A stretch of DNA of 64,000 bases from Okeania sp. SIO1I7 (GCA_010672585.1 JAAHGF010000008.1:1-64000); one strand, 5' to 3'. Numbered from the stretch's first letter, positions 38,372 to 48,376 are shown. The notes: generated from the letters alone by a model not told the origin. A program made the numbers and translations.

Positions 38372-38596
38372 ATGTCAGATTTGCTGAAAAGAATTACGAT
38401 TAATCCTAAACAATGTGGTGGTCGTCCTTGTATCCGAGGTATGAGAATTAGAGTATCGGATGTACTAGATTTATTTGCTGCTGGACTGAGTGCCGAACAA
38501 ATCTTAGCAGAAATGCCCGATCTAGAGGCCAACGATCTGCAAGCAGCGCTTTTATATGCCTCCCGTAAACTTAATCATCCTGTGTTAGTCGTATGA
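38372..38596 (+). CDS. DUF433 antitoxin
   Basis: 74 residues. ITINPKQCGGRPCIRGMRIR is the DUF433 signature; VSDVLDLFAAGLSAEQILAE and MPDLEANDLQAALLYASR follow as the winged-helix part. DUF433 proteins pair with DUF5615 PIN-like toxins as type II antitoxins. The gene overlaps the next by 4 bp (ATGA), implying translational coupling and an operon. Autorepression by the complex is expected from the family; no operator was identified. Confidence 0.9.
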   Translation: MSDLLKRITINPKQCGGRPCIRGMRIRVSDVLDLFAAGLSAEQILAEMPDLEANDLQAALLYASRKLNHPVLVV

Positions 38597-38931
38597 TAAT
38601 TTGGGTAGATGCACAACTGTCGCCTGCGATCGCAACTTGGATTAGCGATACTTTTGGAGTAACAGCATTAGCTCTACGGGATATTGGTTTGAGAGATGCT
38701 GAAGATGCTGAGATTTTTGAGGCAGCAAAGGCTGAAAGCGTTATATTAATAACTAAAGACAGTGATTTTGTCGATCTAGTCGATCGCCTTGACTCACCAC
38801 CTCAAATTATCTGGTTGACCTGTGGTAATACTTCAAATTCTCGGTTGCGAGAAATTTTAAGTGCAACATTACCAAAAGCACTAGAACTTCTACGGTCTGG
38901 TGAAGAATTAGTTGAAATTAGCGGAGACTAA
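38593..38931 (+). CDS. DUF5615 PIN-like toxin
   Basis: 112 residues. IIWVDAQLSPAIATWI carries the first acidic residue of the PIN-like fold; LRDIGLRDAEDAEIFEAAK and VILITKDSDFVDLVDR carry the others, and PPQIIWLTCGNTSN ends the core. Family members are predicted ribonucleases, held inactive by the upstream DUF433 protein. ATG overlaps the antitoxin stop. A 19-nt tract at about 38610 is identical to the frameshift site of the broken antitoxin 2.4 kb upstream. Confidence 0.88.
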   Translation: MIIWVDAQLSPAIATWISDTFGVTALALRDIGLRDAEDAEIFEAAKAESVILITKDSDFVDLVDRLDSPPQIIWLTCGNTSNSRLREILSATLPKALELLRSGEELVEISGD

Positions 38932-39009
38932 CAAAGCCGCGCAAGCTAATAAATCACTGAACGGAAATCAACCATGGACAGCCTCTTGAAGCAAAAGACA
39001 AACAACTTT

Positions 39010-39051
39010 GTTTCACCTAATGAGCGATCACTTAAAGTAATTCCCACTTGT
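39010..39051 (+). repeat. 42-bp direct repeat, right copy
   Basis: Differs from 37705-37746 by two bases, one of which breaks the HIP1 site (GCGATCAC). The surrounding gap 38932-39234 contains TTCCTTCTTCC repeats near 39185 and no gene. Confidence 0.85.
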
Positions 39052-39234
39052 GGTAAGTATTATGAATTATTTCTACTGACTACTAGAAACAACCTCAATA
39101 TTGGCAGCAAAAATTTATCAAATTTGTATAACAAGTAGAAAGAGAAAAAACTCAACTTTCCACTTGCCATTTTATCCATATTTACTCCTTCTTCCTTCTT
39201 CCTTCTTCCTTCTTCTCTCTTCCTTACCTCTTAT

Positions 39235-40263
39235 TTAACCACCAATTTTCAACAAAGAACCCACAACTTGAGGAATATTTTCTAACTCCATTGCCGCCAT
39301 TGCCGCTGTCGGTTCATAACCACAATGAACCATACAATCAGCACATTTAGGATTCCCACTTTTATAACCGTAATTATCCCAATTAGTTTCTTCTAAAAGT
39401 TCTTTAAAAGTAGCATAATATCCTTCATTCATTAAATAACAAGGTTTTTGCCAACCAAGCACACTATAACTAGGACTACCCCAGGGAGTACAATCATAAT
39501 TCTTATCTTTTTCTCCCATCAAAAAATCCAAAAATAAAGGATTATGGTTAAAATTCCAATTCTTTTTACCCGCTTTAAAAGGAGCAAGAATTTCTCGGAA
39601 TAATAACTGTGTTTGTTGCCGCTTCAGAAAATGTTCTTGGTCTGGTGCCCACTCATAACTATAACCAGGAGAAATCATCATCCCATCAATATTTAAACTT
39701 TCGAGAAAATCAAAAAATTCCTGCATTTGTTTCGGGTCTGTTCCCTCAAATACAGTAGTATTGGTAGTAACTCGAAATCCTTTTGCTTTCGCAGCACGAA
39801 TTGCTTTAACAGCTATTTCAAATACTCCTTGTCGGTCAACACATCGATCGTGAGTTGCTTGTAAACCATCAAGATGAATACTAAAAGTTAGATAAGGAGA
39901 GGGTTTAAATTTATCTATATTCTTTTCAAGTAACAAACCATTAGTGCATAAATAAACAAATTTTTGGCGATCGACTAACCCCTGCACAATTTCAGTAATT
40001 TGTGGATGCAATAAAGGTTCGCCTCCAGGAATAGAAACCACGGGAGCGCCACATTCTTCTACAGCAGCAAAACATTCTTGAGGTGTGAGGTTTTGCTTGA
40101 GTATTTCCTTGGGATGCTGAATTTTTCCACAACCAGGACAGGCTAAATTACATCTGAATAGAGGTTCCAGCATTAAAACTAGAGGAAAACGTTTACGACC
40201 TTTGAGACGTTGAGTCAGGAGATATTTTCCTACTTCTAGAGCTTGTTGGAGTTGAATTGCCAT
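39235..40263 (-). CDS. hpnH: HpnH, hopanoid biosynthesis radical SAM protein (adenosylhopane synthase)
   Basis: 342 residues. [19 protein letters not shown] holds the CxxxCxxC-type cluster motif in the HpnH-specific form, followed by [27 protein letters not shown] and [13 protein letters not shown]. The C-terminus has [14 protein letters not shown], extra cysteines typical of HpnH/SPASM-like relatives. Known role: adds the 5'-deoxyadenosyl group to diploptene, the first step to C35 hopanoids. No other hopanoid gene is in the window. Starts at ATG 40263. Confidence 0.93.
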   Translation of the reverse strand: MAIQLQQALEVGKYLLTQRLKGRKRFPLVLMLEPLFRCNLACPGCGKIQHPKEILKQNLTPQECFAAVEECGAPVVSIPGGEPLLHPQITEIVQGLVDRQKFVYLCTNGLLLEKNIDKFKPSPYLTFSIHLDGLQATHDRCVDRQGVFEIAVKAIRAAKAKGFRVTTNTTVFEGTDPKQMQEFFDFLESLNIDGMMISPGYSYEWAPDQEHFLKRQQTQLLFREILAPFKAGKKNWNFNHNPLFLDFLMGEKDKNYDCTPWGSPSYSVLGWQKPCYLMNEGYYATFKELLEETNWDNYGYKSGNPKCADCMVHCGYEPTAAMAAMELENIPQVVGSLLKIGG

Positions 40264-40544
40264 GAATAACCTCTTAATGTAAGTAATCTATTTATTTTTA
40301 CACAATAGACATCTCCAGAAAAGAGGGAGTAGGGAGTAGGGACGTTGCATGCAACGTCCGTACAGAGTAGGGGAAAAGAATTGATAATTTCTGTGCGATA
40401 ATTAATCTTAGGAGTCAAGAGACATGGAGAAAAAAAGGATTTGAACTATCGGACATGATATAAGTCCAGAAAATGCCCAACAACCTATCCATTCAAACAA
40501 GTCTAGCTAATAAAATCCTGATTATGACTTCCAATTCTTCAGTA

Positions 40545-40700
40545 ATATCATGTCCGGTAGCATTGGTATTGTATAGAGAAGGTAAGGAAGACCGAAGTTG
40601 GAAGAAGGAAGAAGCTTTAAGAGAAGGAAAAACCATTAATGGCGCTAGATATTTCCCCAACTTTATACACGCTCCGATACCAACGGACATGACATGATAT
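40545..40700. mobile_element. Family A MITE, 156 bp
   Basis: Ends ATATCATGTCCGGTAGCATTGG and GATACCAACGGACATGACATGATAT; the right end has an internal CATGA duplication. Same subfamily as 23233-23383. A separate single end (CGGACATGATAT) lies at about 40450. The element stops 8 bp before the futA stop codon. Confidence 0.75.
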
Positions 40701-40708
40701 TATCGCCA

Positions 40709-41758
40709 CTACTTCCAGCCCACACGATCCATTAATTTAATCGCTTCACCATTCAACTTGCCATAAACAGCAACATTTAGAGCATCGCTCTTGAAGTTAC
40801 CATAAGTTGTCAACACGCTAGGAACAGGTACACCTTCAACTACAGGATATTCATTGTTACCCTCAGAGAATATTTTTTGAGCTTCTGGGCTGGCCAAATG
40901 TTCGAGAAACTTAATTGCACCCTCTTTATTTGGGGCAGTTTTAACTACACCACCACCACTAATATTAATGTGAGTGCCGCGCCCATTTTGGTTAGGGAAA
41001 AACATTCCTATTTTCTGAACAACTGCTTTGTCTTCTGCTTTGTCAGATTTTGCTAAACGGCCTACATAGTAACTATTCGCAATACCAATATCACCGATAC
41101 CTGCAGCAACACCTTTTATTTGAGCAGTATCATTTCCTTCTGGAGGTCTGGCAAAGTTGCTAACAAAGCCTTTTGCCCAATTTTCTGTATCTGACATTCC
41201 ATGAATTTCAATTAAAGATGCTATTAAGGATTGATTATAAATGTTATTGGAGGAACGAATCAGAATTTTGCCTTTCCAATTATCTTTGGCTAAGTCTTCA
41301 TAAGTTGATAGCTCAGATGGTTTAACTTTGTCTTTGTTATAAACTATTACTCGTGCCCGTTTGGAGAAACCAAACCATAGGTTTTCGGGACTGCGGAGGT
41401 TGGCTGGAATTTTACTGTTGAGAGTAGATGAAGAAATGGGTTGCAAAATTCCTGCTTCTTCAGCTCGTCCCAAACGACCTGCATCTACTGTAATAAAAAC
41501 ATCTGCAGGGCTGTTAGCACCTTCGCTTTTGATACGTTCGATTAACTCATCTCCTTTGCCTTCTATGAGATTGACTTCGAGGCCAGTTTTTTTGGTGAAA
41601 CTGTCGTAGAGAGCTTGGTCAGTGTCGTAGTGGCGAGAAGAATAGAGATTTATCGCCTTACTTTGAGCTAATCCTCGATTACTTTTACCAAGCTCGGCGA
41701 TCGCTACACTCGCCATTGCTGTGCCTGTTGCTAAAAATATACGTCTAGTAATTTTCAT
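40709..41758 (-). CDS. futA: Iron(III)-binding protein of an ABC transporter (FutA/IdiA)
   Basis: 349 residues from the ATG at 41758; GAGGAG lies 10 nt upstream, and a TTG two codons earlier is less well placed. N-terminal KITRRIFLATG is a twin-arginine signal. The mature protein follows the FutA/IdiA family: INLYSSRHYDTDQALYDSF, SPADVFITVDAGRLGRAEEA, GFSKRARVIVYNK, and GIANSYYVGRLAKSD with the iron-ligand tyrosine pair. Known role: periplasmic Fe3+ capture, or protection of photosystem II under iron limitation. The permease and ATPase (futB, futC) are not adjacent, which is common in cyanobacteria. Iron/Fur control is expected; no convincing Fur box is seen. Confidence 0.93.
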   Translation of the reverse strand: MKITRRIFLATGTAMASVAIAELGKSNRGLAQSKAINLYSSRHYDTDQALYDSFTKKTGLEVNLIEGKGDELIERIKSEGANSPADVFITVDAGRLGRAEEAGILQPISSSTLNSKIPANLRSPENLWFGFSKRARVIVYNKDKVKPSELSTYEDLAKDNWKGKILIRSSNNIYNQSLIASLIEIHGMSDTENWAKGFVSNFARPPEGNDTAQIKGVAAGIGDIGIANSYYVGRLAKSDKAEDKAVVQKIGMFFPNQNGRGTHINISGGGVVKTAPNKEGAIKFLEHLASPEAQKIFSEGNNEYPVVEGVPVPSVLTTYGNFKSDALNVAVYGKLNGEAIKLMDRVGWK

Positions 41759-42593
41759 TTTCAATTTTCTCCTCGTTTTTGATCGATAAATTAGGTATAG
41801 CTAATCACTTAATTTTCGCTGATTAATTTTAATGATATTGCAATTCATTCTTGATAATTTTCATCCTTTATCAGGATTAATTTATAGAAAATTAGACTCT
41901 ACCTTTGAAAGCTTGTGATAATTTGACCTAATTTTATCTGTAATAAGTAGTGACTTTCACAATTGATAAATTGTTTCCAGACACTATTAAGTTTTACTCA
42001 TAAATTTGTTTTATCTCATAATTAAATATATTTGTCAAGTAGTTATTAATTTATTTTTGCTATACTGAGAAATTTTATAGAAAGTAGCTTAGTCTTTATG
42101 ACAAATGTCTAACTTGAAAGGACATATTTGAGAATTTAGGGCTTGCTGAAGAAGTTGAAAAAGTTGATACCGTATTGGTTTCAGCCAGTATAATTCAGTA
42201 ATAATGCCTAAATATTAGCTAAAGTAATGGCTTTGTTGTATGAAAGTGGCGATCGCACAGGGTTACTTCAGCAGCAGATTTGGTGGTATATGAGGTACAA
42301 ATATTAACGATCAAGTGCGGGTATCTTGCCCACTACAGATGTCCTCACTGAGATGAAACAACTGTATGTTATAGATGCTATCTGTATCTGTGCCAATGTT
42401 TAGTATTTCCTATTAGCGTTTATTTATAAGTATTCAACCAGAAATAATATTATTTAACAACCAATACAATAAAGGTGCGTCTCCAAACTGTAGCCACAAA
42501 ACATTCGTTAATCCAAAGTGTAAAAAATGTGGTTTTCAAATGAGAAAATTATTGTCTTAAATATCTATTGCAAGGAACAGGGAATAGGGAATC

Positions 42594-42722
42594 TTCAACA
42601 ATTAATAATTAATAATTAATAATTACCTCTCCTTGAAAAGAAGAGGATTGACTAATCATGAAAATTTTTATTTATTATCCCCTTAAAAGTGGAGGCTTTA
42701 AACCACAATTTTTCGGTAAATT
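42594..42722 (-). repeat. Family B-related repeat
   Basis: CTTCAACAATTAATAATTAA arm, ACCTCTCC, GAAGAGGATTGACTAA, CCCCTTAAAAGTGGAGGCTT core, ending TTTTTCGGTAAA. Closest to 35250-35387. Confidence 0.7.
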
Positions 42723-42964
42723 TTCTAATAATACTAAACATTTAAGGGTTTAACATTCTCTACTAAATTGAAGTGAAGTTGTTCAACCGAATTTGATATT
42801 ATACCAAATCAGGTTTTCATGCATCTGTTATTTTTAGACCCTAAATCCTTGATCTAATAAGATTTAGTCAATGTTTTAAAAAGGGTTTTTAAACACCGGA
42901 TACAGCAATTTTTGTCTTGATTTATTCTTTAAATTAAGTAGCTTTAAAGCTTAATTATTAGCTA

Positions 42965-43356
42965 ATATCATACCCGCATAATTAGCGGTCAAAAAAACTT
43001 TCTCCTTTTCCTCCTCTTTCTCTTTTTCCTCCTCTTTCTTCTTGCTTCTCTCTTCCCTCCTGACTACTGACTCCTGTACGTCGCCAATCCGACGCCTCCC
43101 CTACCGTAAGCATTCAGCTATTAGCTGTCAGCTGTCAGCTCTCAGCTCTAGGGTTTTAATGAATATAGACTGTGTAAGCCAGCTTTTAGGTGTAAGTATA
43201 AACTCTGATTCAATTAGTAAAGCTTTTATATCAAACTAAAAGCAATAGCTGATGGCTGATAGCTGACGGCTGTTTGCGCAGCATTTCCTCCGAAATGCTT
43301 ACCCCCTACCTGACTCCTCTGTCGTTTATTTATAAGTATTCAACTGGACATAATAT
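42965..43356. mobile_element. Family A MITE with nested family H MITE
   Basis: Left end ATATCATACCCGCATAATTAGCGGTCAAAAAA and right end TTTATAAGTATTCAACTGGACATAATAT are the two family A ends. The middle is TCCTCCTCTTTC-rich and holds 43106-43302. Confidence 0.65.
43106..43302. mobile_element. Family H MITE, 197 bp, with 8-bp target duplication
   Basis: Ends GTAAGCATTCAGC and GAAATGCTTAC, flanked by CCCCTACC at 43098-43105 and 43303-43310. Interior has CAGCTGTCAGCTCTCAGC and TTAGTAAAGCTTTTAT, shared with 54535-54717 and 55409-55592. Confidence 0.85.
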
Positions 43357-43658
43357 TAAAGTTTAATATTAACACTTGCATGAAATCTCTGTGGTTAAAA
43401 ATTAATTTACTTCACAAAATCTTCACAAAACTGTTAGGTAATATAAAGTTTCTACAAAGATGTCGAATTCTTAACTTAGACTTAACCCAAGATTGGATAA
43501 TATTTGTTTAACTTAACAAAGTGATCTACAGGGAAATAGGATGTGAGAGTTAATATATCTGGGTAAATTCACATTCTTGTGAATAGATTGTAATGTTTTG
43601 AATTTTCAAGAACTAGTTCGTAATACTAACCTATAGAAAAATTGGAGAAAATTTCCCT

Positions 43659-46600
43659 ATGACTACACTTTTTGTTGAAAATTTTGAGACTGATGGTAAT
43701 GGAACGAGGTATACAACCTCAATCCCAGAATTCAGCGATGGAGCTGGTGATTTTTTCACTCGCACCGATGGTAATAATATTGGCAGTTTTTACGAAGTTT
43801 TAAATCCCGAAGGTAGCTTCTATTTCGCTGCTCAAGACATTGATGGAGAAGGTGCTGCGTCTCAGCAAACATTAACTTTCTCAGGAATTGATATTTCTGG
43901 TTTCACCAATCTTAACTTTAGTACGCTGTTAGCTGAAGATGATGATGGCAGTAGTCAGGATTGGGATGTACCTGATTTCGTTTTATTTGAGTATCAGATT
44001 GATGGTGGTGGGTTTACGAATTTACTTGGGATTGAAAGTGTTCCTGATGGTGATAATTTCAACGCTGTTCCTGCACAAGATACTGATTTCGATGGGGATG
44101 GTGACGGAACAGAGGTAACAGACACCTTTGCATCCTTCTCAAGTGCAATTGCTGGAACAGGTTCTACCCTAGACCTTCGCATTACCTTTGATCTCGACGC
44201 TGGTGATGAGGACCTAGCAATTGATAACATTGAGATTACAGGTGATAGCGGTAGCAGTGGAATAACCGATCTATTCATTTCCGAATATATTGAAGGTAGT
44301 AGTAACAATAAAGCGATCGAGATTGCCAATTTTACAGGTAATACAGTTGATCTAAGTGACTACAGTCTCGAATTCTATTTCAACGGCAACACCAGTCCCG
44401 GTACGAACATTTCCTTAGATGGCAACACAGTAGCTGATGGTGATGTATTCGTTATTGCAGATGATGGTGCTGATTCAGCTATTCTTGCTGAAGCAGATCT
44501 GACTCCCACAAATAATTTCTTTAACGGTGATGATGCTGTCGTTCTGCGTAACGGTAGTGACATTATTGATGTGATTGGTCAGATCGGAGTTGATCCTGGC
44601 AGTGAGTGGTCTGGTGGTGGTATTGGTACTCAGAACGAAACTCTCCGTCGTCAACCTAGTATTACGGATGGAGATAGTGACGGCAGCAATTCTTTCGATC
44701 CTTCTGTAGAATGGGAAGGTTTTCCTCAAGATACCTTTGATGGTTTAGGTAGTCACACCATTGATGGTGGTAGTAATGGAACAACCCTCGCCATCGCACC
44801 CACTGACGCAAACAAAGCTGAAGGAGATACAGGAACTACACCTTTCACCTTTACTGTAACTCGCTCTGGTGATACCACAGGCGCTACTTCTGTAGACTTT
44901 GCTGTGACTAGCACCGAAGCTGATGCGGGTGACTTTGGGGGAACATTACCTTCTGGTACAGTCAACTTTGCGGCCAATGAAACCAGCAAAGATGTAACAG
45001 TTAATGTTTCTGGTGACACAGACTCAGAACTAGACGAAAGCTTCACTGTTACCCTATCTAACGCTTCCGGTGGTGCCACAATTACGACAACAACTGCCGA
45101 TGGCATAATTCAGAACGATGACAGTATTGCTTTCACTAAAATTCACGAAATTCAAGGTAGTGGTGCATCCAGTCAACTAGAAGGTCAAACAGTAACTATT
45201 GAAGCAGTTGTTGTGGGAGACTACCAGGATGGTGCTAGCGGAACAAATGGAGATTTGAATGGCTTCTTTGTTCAAGAAGAAGATAGTGATGCAGACGCAG
45301 AACCTTTAACTTCTGAAGGATTATTCATTTTTGATGACAACTCTCCTGCGGTAGATGTGAATATTGGAGATGTCGTTCAGGTAACAGGAACAGTAGATGA
45401 ATTCTTTGGTTTGACTCAACTAACTGATGTCTCTGTTTCCATTCAAGGAACAGACACTATACCAACTCCTGCTACTGTCAACTTCCCTGTTACTACTGTT
45501 GACGATCTAGAAGCTTTTGAGGGAATGGGAATAACAATTCCCGATACCCTGTTCGTCACTGAATATTTCAACTTAGACCGCTTCGGTGAAATTGTCCTAT
45601 CCTCTGATGGAGCTAGTAATGAACCAGGAACCGATGGTCGTCTGGAACAATTTACTGACTTCAATGCTCCAGATGCTGCAGGTTTTGCAGCTTATCAAGA
45701 AGCGATCGCTACCCGACGCATTGTTCTTGATGATGGTCAAACTGTTCAGAACCCCGATACAATTATTCATGGTCGTGGTGGCAACCCTCTCAGTTCCACC
45801 AATACTCTGCGGGGTGGCGATACTGTTAATAATCTCTCTGGTGTTCTCAGTTTTGGCTTTGGCGACTACCGAGTTCAACCTGTTAACCCTATAGATTTCC
45901 AAGCAACTAATCCTCGTCCAGAAACACCAGAAGACGTTGGTGGAAATTTGAAAGTTGCTAGCATTAACGTTCTCAATTTCTTCACCACTCTAGACGAAAC
46001 TGGTAATCCTGGTAGCGGTCCTAACGGTCTTTCTCCTCGTGGTGCTGATAACCAAGATGAGTTTGACCGTCAAGTTGAGAAGTTGGTGACAACTCTGGAA
46101 GATATTGATGCAGATATTGTTGGTTTGGTTGAGTTAGAAAACGAATTTGGTGGGGACCAAAATGGTGACGGTCAGTTTGCCATTGAGACATTGGTTGATG
46201 AACTTAACGACCGAGTCGGTGCAGGGACTTATGCTTATGTCGATCCTGGCGTTCCTTTTGTGGATACAGGTGATGCAATTTCTGTTGGTGCAATTTACAA
46301 AACCGACAGCGTTCAAGTTGCTCCTGGAACAACAGTGGAAGTTCTCACAGATTCCGATCTGCCCGATCTTGGTTTAGGTGGCACAGTATTTGATGGAGAG
46401 GATACTAACCGCGCTCCTCTTGCTGTCACTTTTGAAGAACTAGCGACAGGCGAACGCTTGACTGTATCTGTTAACCACTTTAAATCTAAAGGAGGTACTG
46501 GCACTGGTGACGATGCAGATGCGGGTGACGGACAAGGAAACTTCAATGGTACTCGTTTACGAGGTGCTGAAGCTCTAAATGCTTGGTTAAATACTGACCC

Positions 46601-47387
46601 CACTGGTAGTGGAGATAGTGACTTTTTGATTGTAGGTGACTTAAATGCTTACGCTCAGGAAGACCCAATTACATCCCTGGAAACAGAAGGTTACACAGAC
46701 CTAATCGAGGAATTTGTTGGCAGTGACGCTTACTCCTTCGTATTTGATGGTCAATTTGGCTATCTGGACTATGCTTTAGCGAATGAGTCACTGTTATCCC
46801 AGGTAACGGGTACTACAGAATGGCGCGTTAATGCTGACGAACCTGATGCTCTTGATTACAATCTTGATTTCGGACGCGATCCAAGTCTGTTCAACGGTCA
46901 AGACCCATTCCGCAATTCCGACCACGATCCCATAATAGTTGGTTTGAATTTGGAAAGCTCAACTCCTGGAGAAGTGATTGAAGGTACTCGACGTCGGGAT
47001 AATTTGATTGGAACCGATGGCGATGATACTATTACTGGTTTCCGACGTCGAGATACTCTTACTGGTGGTGCTGGTGACGATACATTTGTATATACTGGTC
47101 TGCGAGATGCAGGCGATATCATCACTGACTTTGAAGTTGGCAGCGATAAAATTGACCTAGTTGAAGTATTGGATAGTTTTGATTTTGCTGGTTTCGATCC
47201 CATTGCTGATGGTTATGTTGGTTTCCGTTCTCGTCGTGGAAATACTATCCTGACTATCGATCCTGATGGTACTGCTGGTAATGGTCGCGCTCGCTCCTTG
47301 TTGTTAGTGCAAGATGTTAATCCTGCGGAATTGAATAATCCAGACAATTTCATTTTTCCAGATATACCAGATTTTGAGCTAGCCTAG
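43659..47387 (+). CDS. Secreted ExeM/NucH-type nuclease with lamin-tail, Calx-beta and RTX domains
   Basis: 1242 residues. Order: N-terminal beta-rich region (1-195); lamin-tail domain (~203-330, LFISEYIEGSSNNKAIEIAN); Calx-beta (~370-490, ESFTVTLSNASGG); OB-like region typical of ExeM/YhcR (~495-600). Next is an endonuclease/exonuclease/phosphatase domain (~765-1105) with VASINVLNFF, VGLVELEN (metal Glu), VNHFKSKGG, FLIVGDLNAYAQ and FRNSDHDPIIVG (catalytic His). The end (~1110-1242) has RTX GTDGDDTITG and LTGGAGDDTFVY. No Sec signal; the RTX tail implies type I secretion. Known relatives degrade extracellular DNA, releasing phosphate and nutrients. GGAGA ribosome site upstream of the ATG. 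Confidence 0.92.
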   Translation: MTTLFVENFETDGNGTRYTTSIPEFSDGAGDFFTRTDGNNIGSFYEVLNPEGSFYFAAQDIDGEGAASQQTLTFSGIDISGFTNLNFSTLLAEDDDGSSQDWDVPDFVLFEYQIDGGGFTNLLGIESVPDGDNFNAVPAQDTDFDGDGDGTEVTDTFASFSSAIAGTGSTLDLRITFDLDAGDEDLAIDNIEITGDSGSSGITDLFISEYIEGSSNNKAIEIANFTGNTVDLSDYSLEFYFNGNTSPGTNISLDGNTVADGDVFVIADDGADSAILAEADLTPTNNFFNGDDAVVLRNGSDIIDVIGQIGVDPGSEWSGGGIGTQNETLRRQPSITDGDSDGSNSFDPSVEWEGFPQDTFDGLGSHTIDGGSNGTTLAIAPTDANKAEGDTGTTPFTFTVTRSGDTTGATSVDFAVTSTEADAGDFGGTLPSGTVNFAANETSKDVTVNVSGDTDSELDESFTVTLSNASGGATITTTTADGIIQNDDSIAFTKIHEIQGSGASSQLEGQTVTIEAVVVGDYQDGASGTNGDLNGFFVQEEDSDADAEPLTSEGLFIFDDNSPAVDVNIGDVVQVTGTVDEFFGLTQLTDVSVSIQGTDTIPTPATVNFPVTTVDDLEAFEGMGITIPDTLFVTEYFNLDRFGEIVLSSDGASNEPGTDGRLEQFTDFNAPDAAGFAAYQEAIATRRIVLDDGQTVQNPDTIIHGRGGNPLSSTNTLRGGDTVNNLSGVLSFGFGDYRVQPVNPIDFQATNPRPETPEDVGGNLKVASINVLNFFTTLDETGNPGSGPNGLSPRGADNQDEFDRQVEKLVTTLEDIDADIVGLVELENEFGGDQNGDGQFAIETLVDELNDRVGAGTYAYVDPGVPFVDTGDAISVGAIYKTDSVQVAPGTTVEVLTDSDLPDLGLGGTVFDGEDTNRAPLAVTFEELATGERLTVSVNHFKSKGGTGTGDDADAGDGQGNFNGTRLRGAEALNAWLNTDPTGSGDSDFLIVGDLNAYAQEDPITSLETEGYTDLIEEFVGSDAYSFVFDGQFGYLDYALANESLLSQVTGTTEWRVNADEPDALDYNLDFGRDPSLFNGQDPFRNSDHDPIIVGLNLESSTPGEVIEGTRRRDNLIGTDGDDTITGFRRRDTLTGGAGDDTFVYTGLRDAGDIITDFEVGSDKIDLVEVLDSFDFAGFDPIADGYVGFRSRRGNTILTIDPDGTAGNGRARSLLLVQDVNPAELNNPDNFIFPDIPDFELA

Positions 47388-47656
47388 TAAATATGATGGC
47401 GATTGCTTACCCTGGCGATCGCTATTCCTCTGAATCTTCAGACTATGGAAAAAACTGAAAGTTTAAGTGATTTTACTCAATTACTGCATCTTAATTTTCT
47501 TTCAGACATCAGTACGATCGCTCTTGCTATTGCTAGTAAAGTTTTTCACAATAGTGAAAAAGCAAGTAATTTTTCTGCCATATTCTAGCAGCTATAGGGT
47601 GCATAACAACTTTTAAATTTACGCAAACAACAAACATTATTTTACTAAATAAAACC

Positions 47657-48214
47657 ATGACTAACATCTTTCAAAAGTTATCTTTCGTTGCTACAAGTGC
47701 AGTTCTCAGCTTATCAGTCATTAATGCTAATCCTGTTAATGCTGCTTCAATTATTTATGATTTTGAAGTTAGTATAGATTCAGGTGTTTTAGATGGTGAA
47801 ACATACTCTGGATTTTTTGAATTTGATGATTCTGCATTAACTGGAATTGGTGAAGAATTTTTATCTGTATCAGAACTAAGTTTTGATTTTCTGGATGTTA
47901 ACTACACTGAAACTGATGGCTCATTCGATCCTGAAGTTTTATTTGTCGATGGTGAATTCTTCGGATTGGATTTTTCAACAGATGCTGTATTCTCTTTTAT
48001 ACCAGATTTATATGAACCTGAAGAAGCTTTCTTTGAATACTATATTTTAGGAGAAGTAGCTGGTGCAGGAGACATTACATACACTTTACGTCCAGATACC
48101 CCAGTATCTACACCTGAACCAACTGCTGTTTTCAGTTTATTAGCTTTAGGTACTGCTGGTTACAGTGGTGTTTTGAAAAATAGAAAAACATCATCATCAA
48201 AAGATGCAGCATAG
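47657..48214 (+). CDS. PEP-CTERM sorted secreted protein
   Basis: 185 residues. Signal peptide over residues 1-30 (cleavage near VNAA|SI). Acidic beta-rich mature region. The C-terminus has TPEPTAVFSLLALGTAGYSG then KNRK: the PEP motif, hydrophobic helix and basic end of the PEP-CTERM signal, which is processed by an exosortase in Gram-negative bacteria. Function of the mature domain is unknown. The gene lies 269 bp after the secreted nuclease on the same strand; the short ORF between them (47403-47588) has no supporting features. Confidence 0.88.
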   Translation: MTNIFQKLSFVATSAVLSLSVINANPVNAASIIYDFEVSIDSGVLDGETYSGFFEFDDSALTGIGEEFLSVSELSFDFLDVNYTETDGSFDPEVLFVDGEFFGLDFSTDAVFSFIPDLYEPEEAFFEYYILGEVAGAGDITYTLRPDTPVSTPEPTAVFSLLALGTAGYSGVLKNRKTSSSKDAA

Positions 48215-48247
48215 TTTTTTCACAAATATCTAATAAACAAGAATTTA

Positions 48248-48376
48248 TATAGAATCCGGTTATATAGTATATGTTGATAATTTTATAATTACTTCAAGCC
48301 TTTAATCTCCCCCACTCCCCCACTCCCCTACTCCCCTACTCCCAACTATACAATAACTATTCAACCGGATTCTATA
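48248..48376. mobile_element. Family D MITE, 129 bp
   Basis: Ends TATAGAATCCGGTTATATAG and CTATTCAACCGGATTCTATA are inverted repeats. The interior is CCCCCACTCCCCTACTCCCC. A truncated relative is at 11943. Confidence 0.75.

Larger units (their letters stand above)
41759..43658. other. 1.9-kb gene-free repeat region
   Basis: About 41760-42400 is AT-rich without a gene. A Cys4 zinc-ribbon-like fragment (CSHKTFVNPKCKKCGFQMRK) reads at about 42495-42560 and may be transposase debris. A family A end lies near 42420, a family B copy at 42594-42722, and a family A element at 42965-43356 carrying a nested family H MITE. 43360-43658 should hold the promoter of the nuclease gene. Confidence 0.5.

Noticed and set aside
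37705-39051. att sites of an integrated element
   Set aside because: 42-bp repeats are not next to a tRNA and no integrase is present; reported as flanking direct repeats only.
41775-41900. Possible Fur box upstream of futA
   Set aside because: Only scattered GATAAT-like bits; no stretch close to the 19-bp consensus.
42487-42560. Cys4 zinc-ribbon-like peptide CSHKTFVNPKCKKCGF
   Set aside because: Too short and without start or flanking homology to call a gene; possible transposase debris.
45586-46603. Several ORFs antisense or out of frame in the ExeM-type nuclease
   Set aside because: Shadows of a long, well-supported coding region.
47403-47588. 61-residue ORF after the nuclease
   Set aside because: No ribosome site, no recognisable feature, HIP1-containing intergenic sequence.
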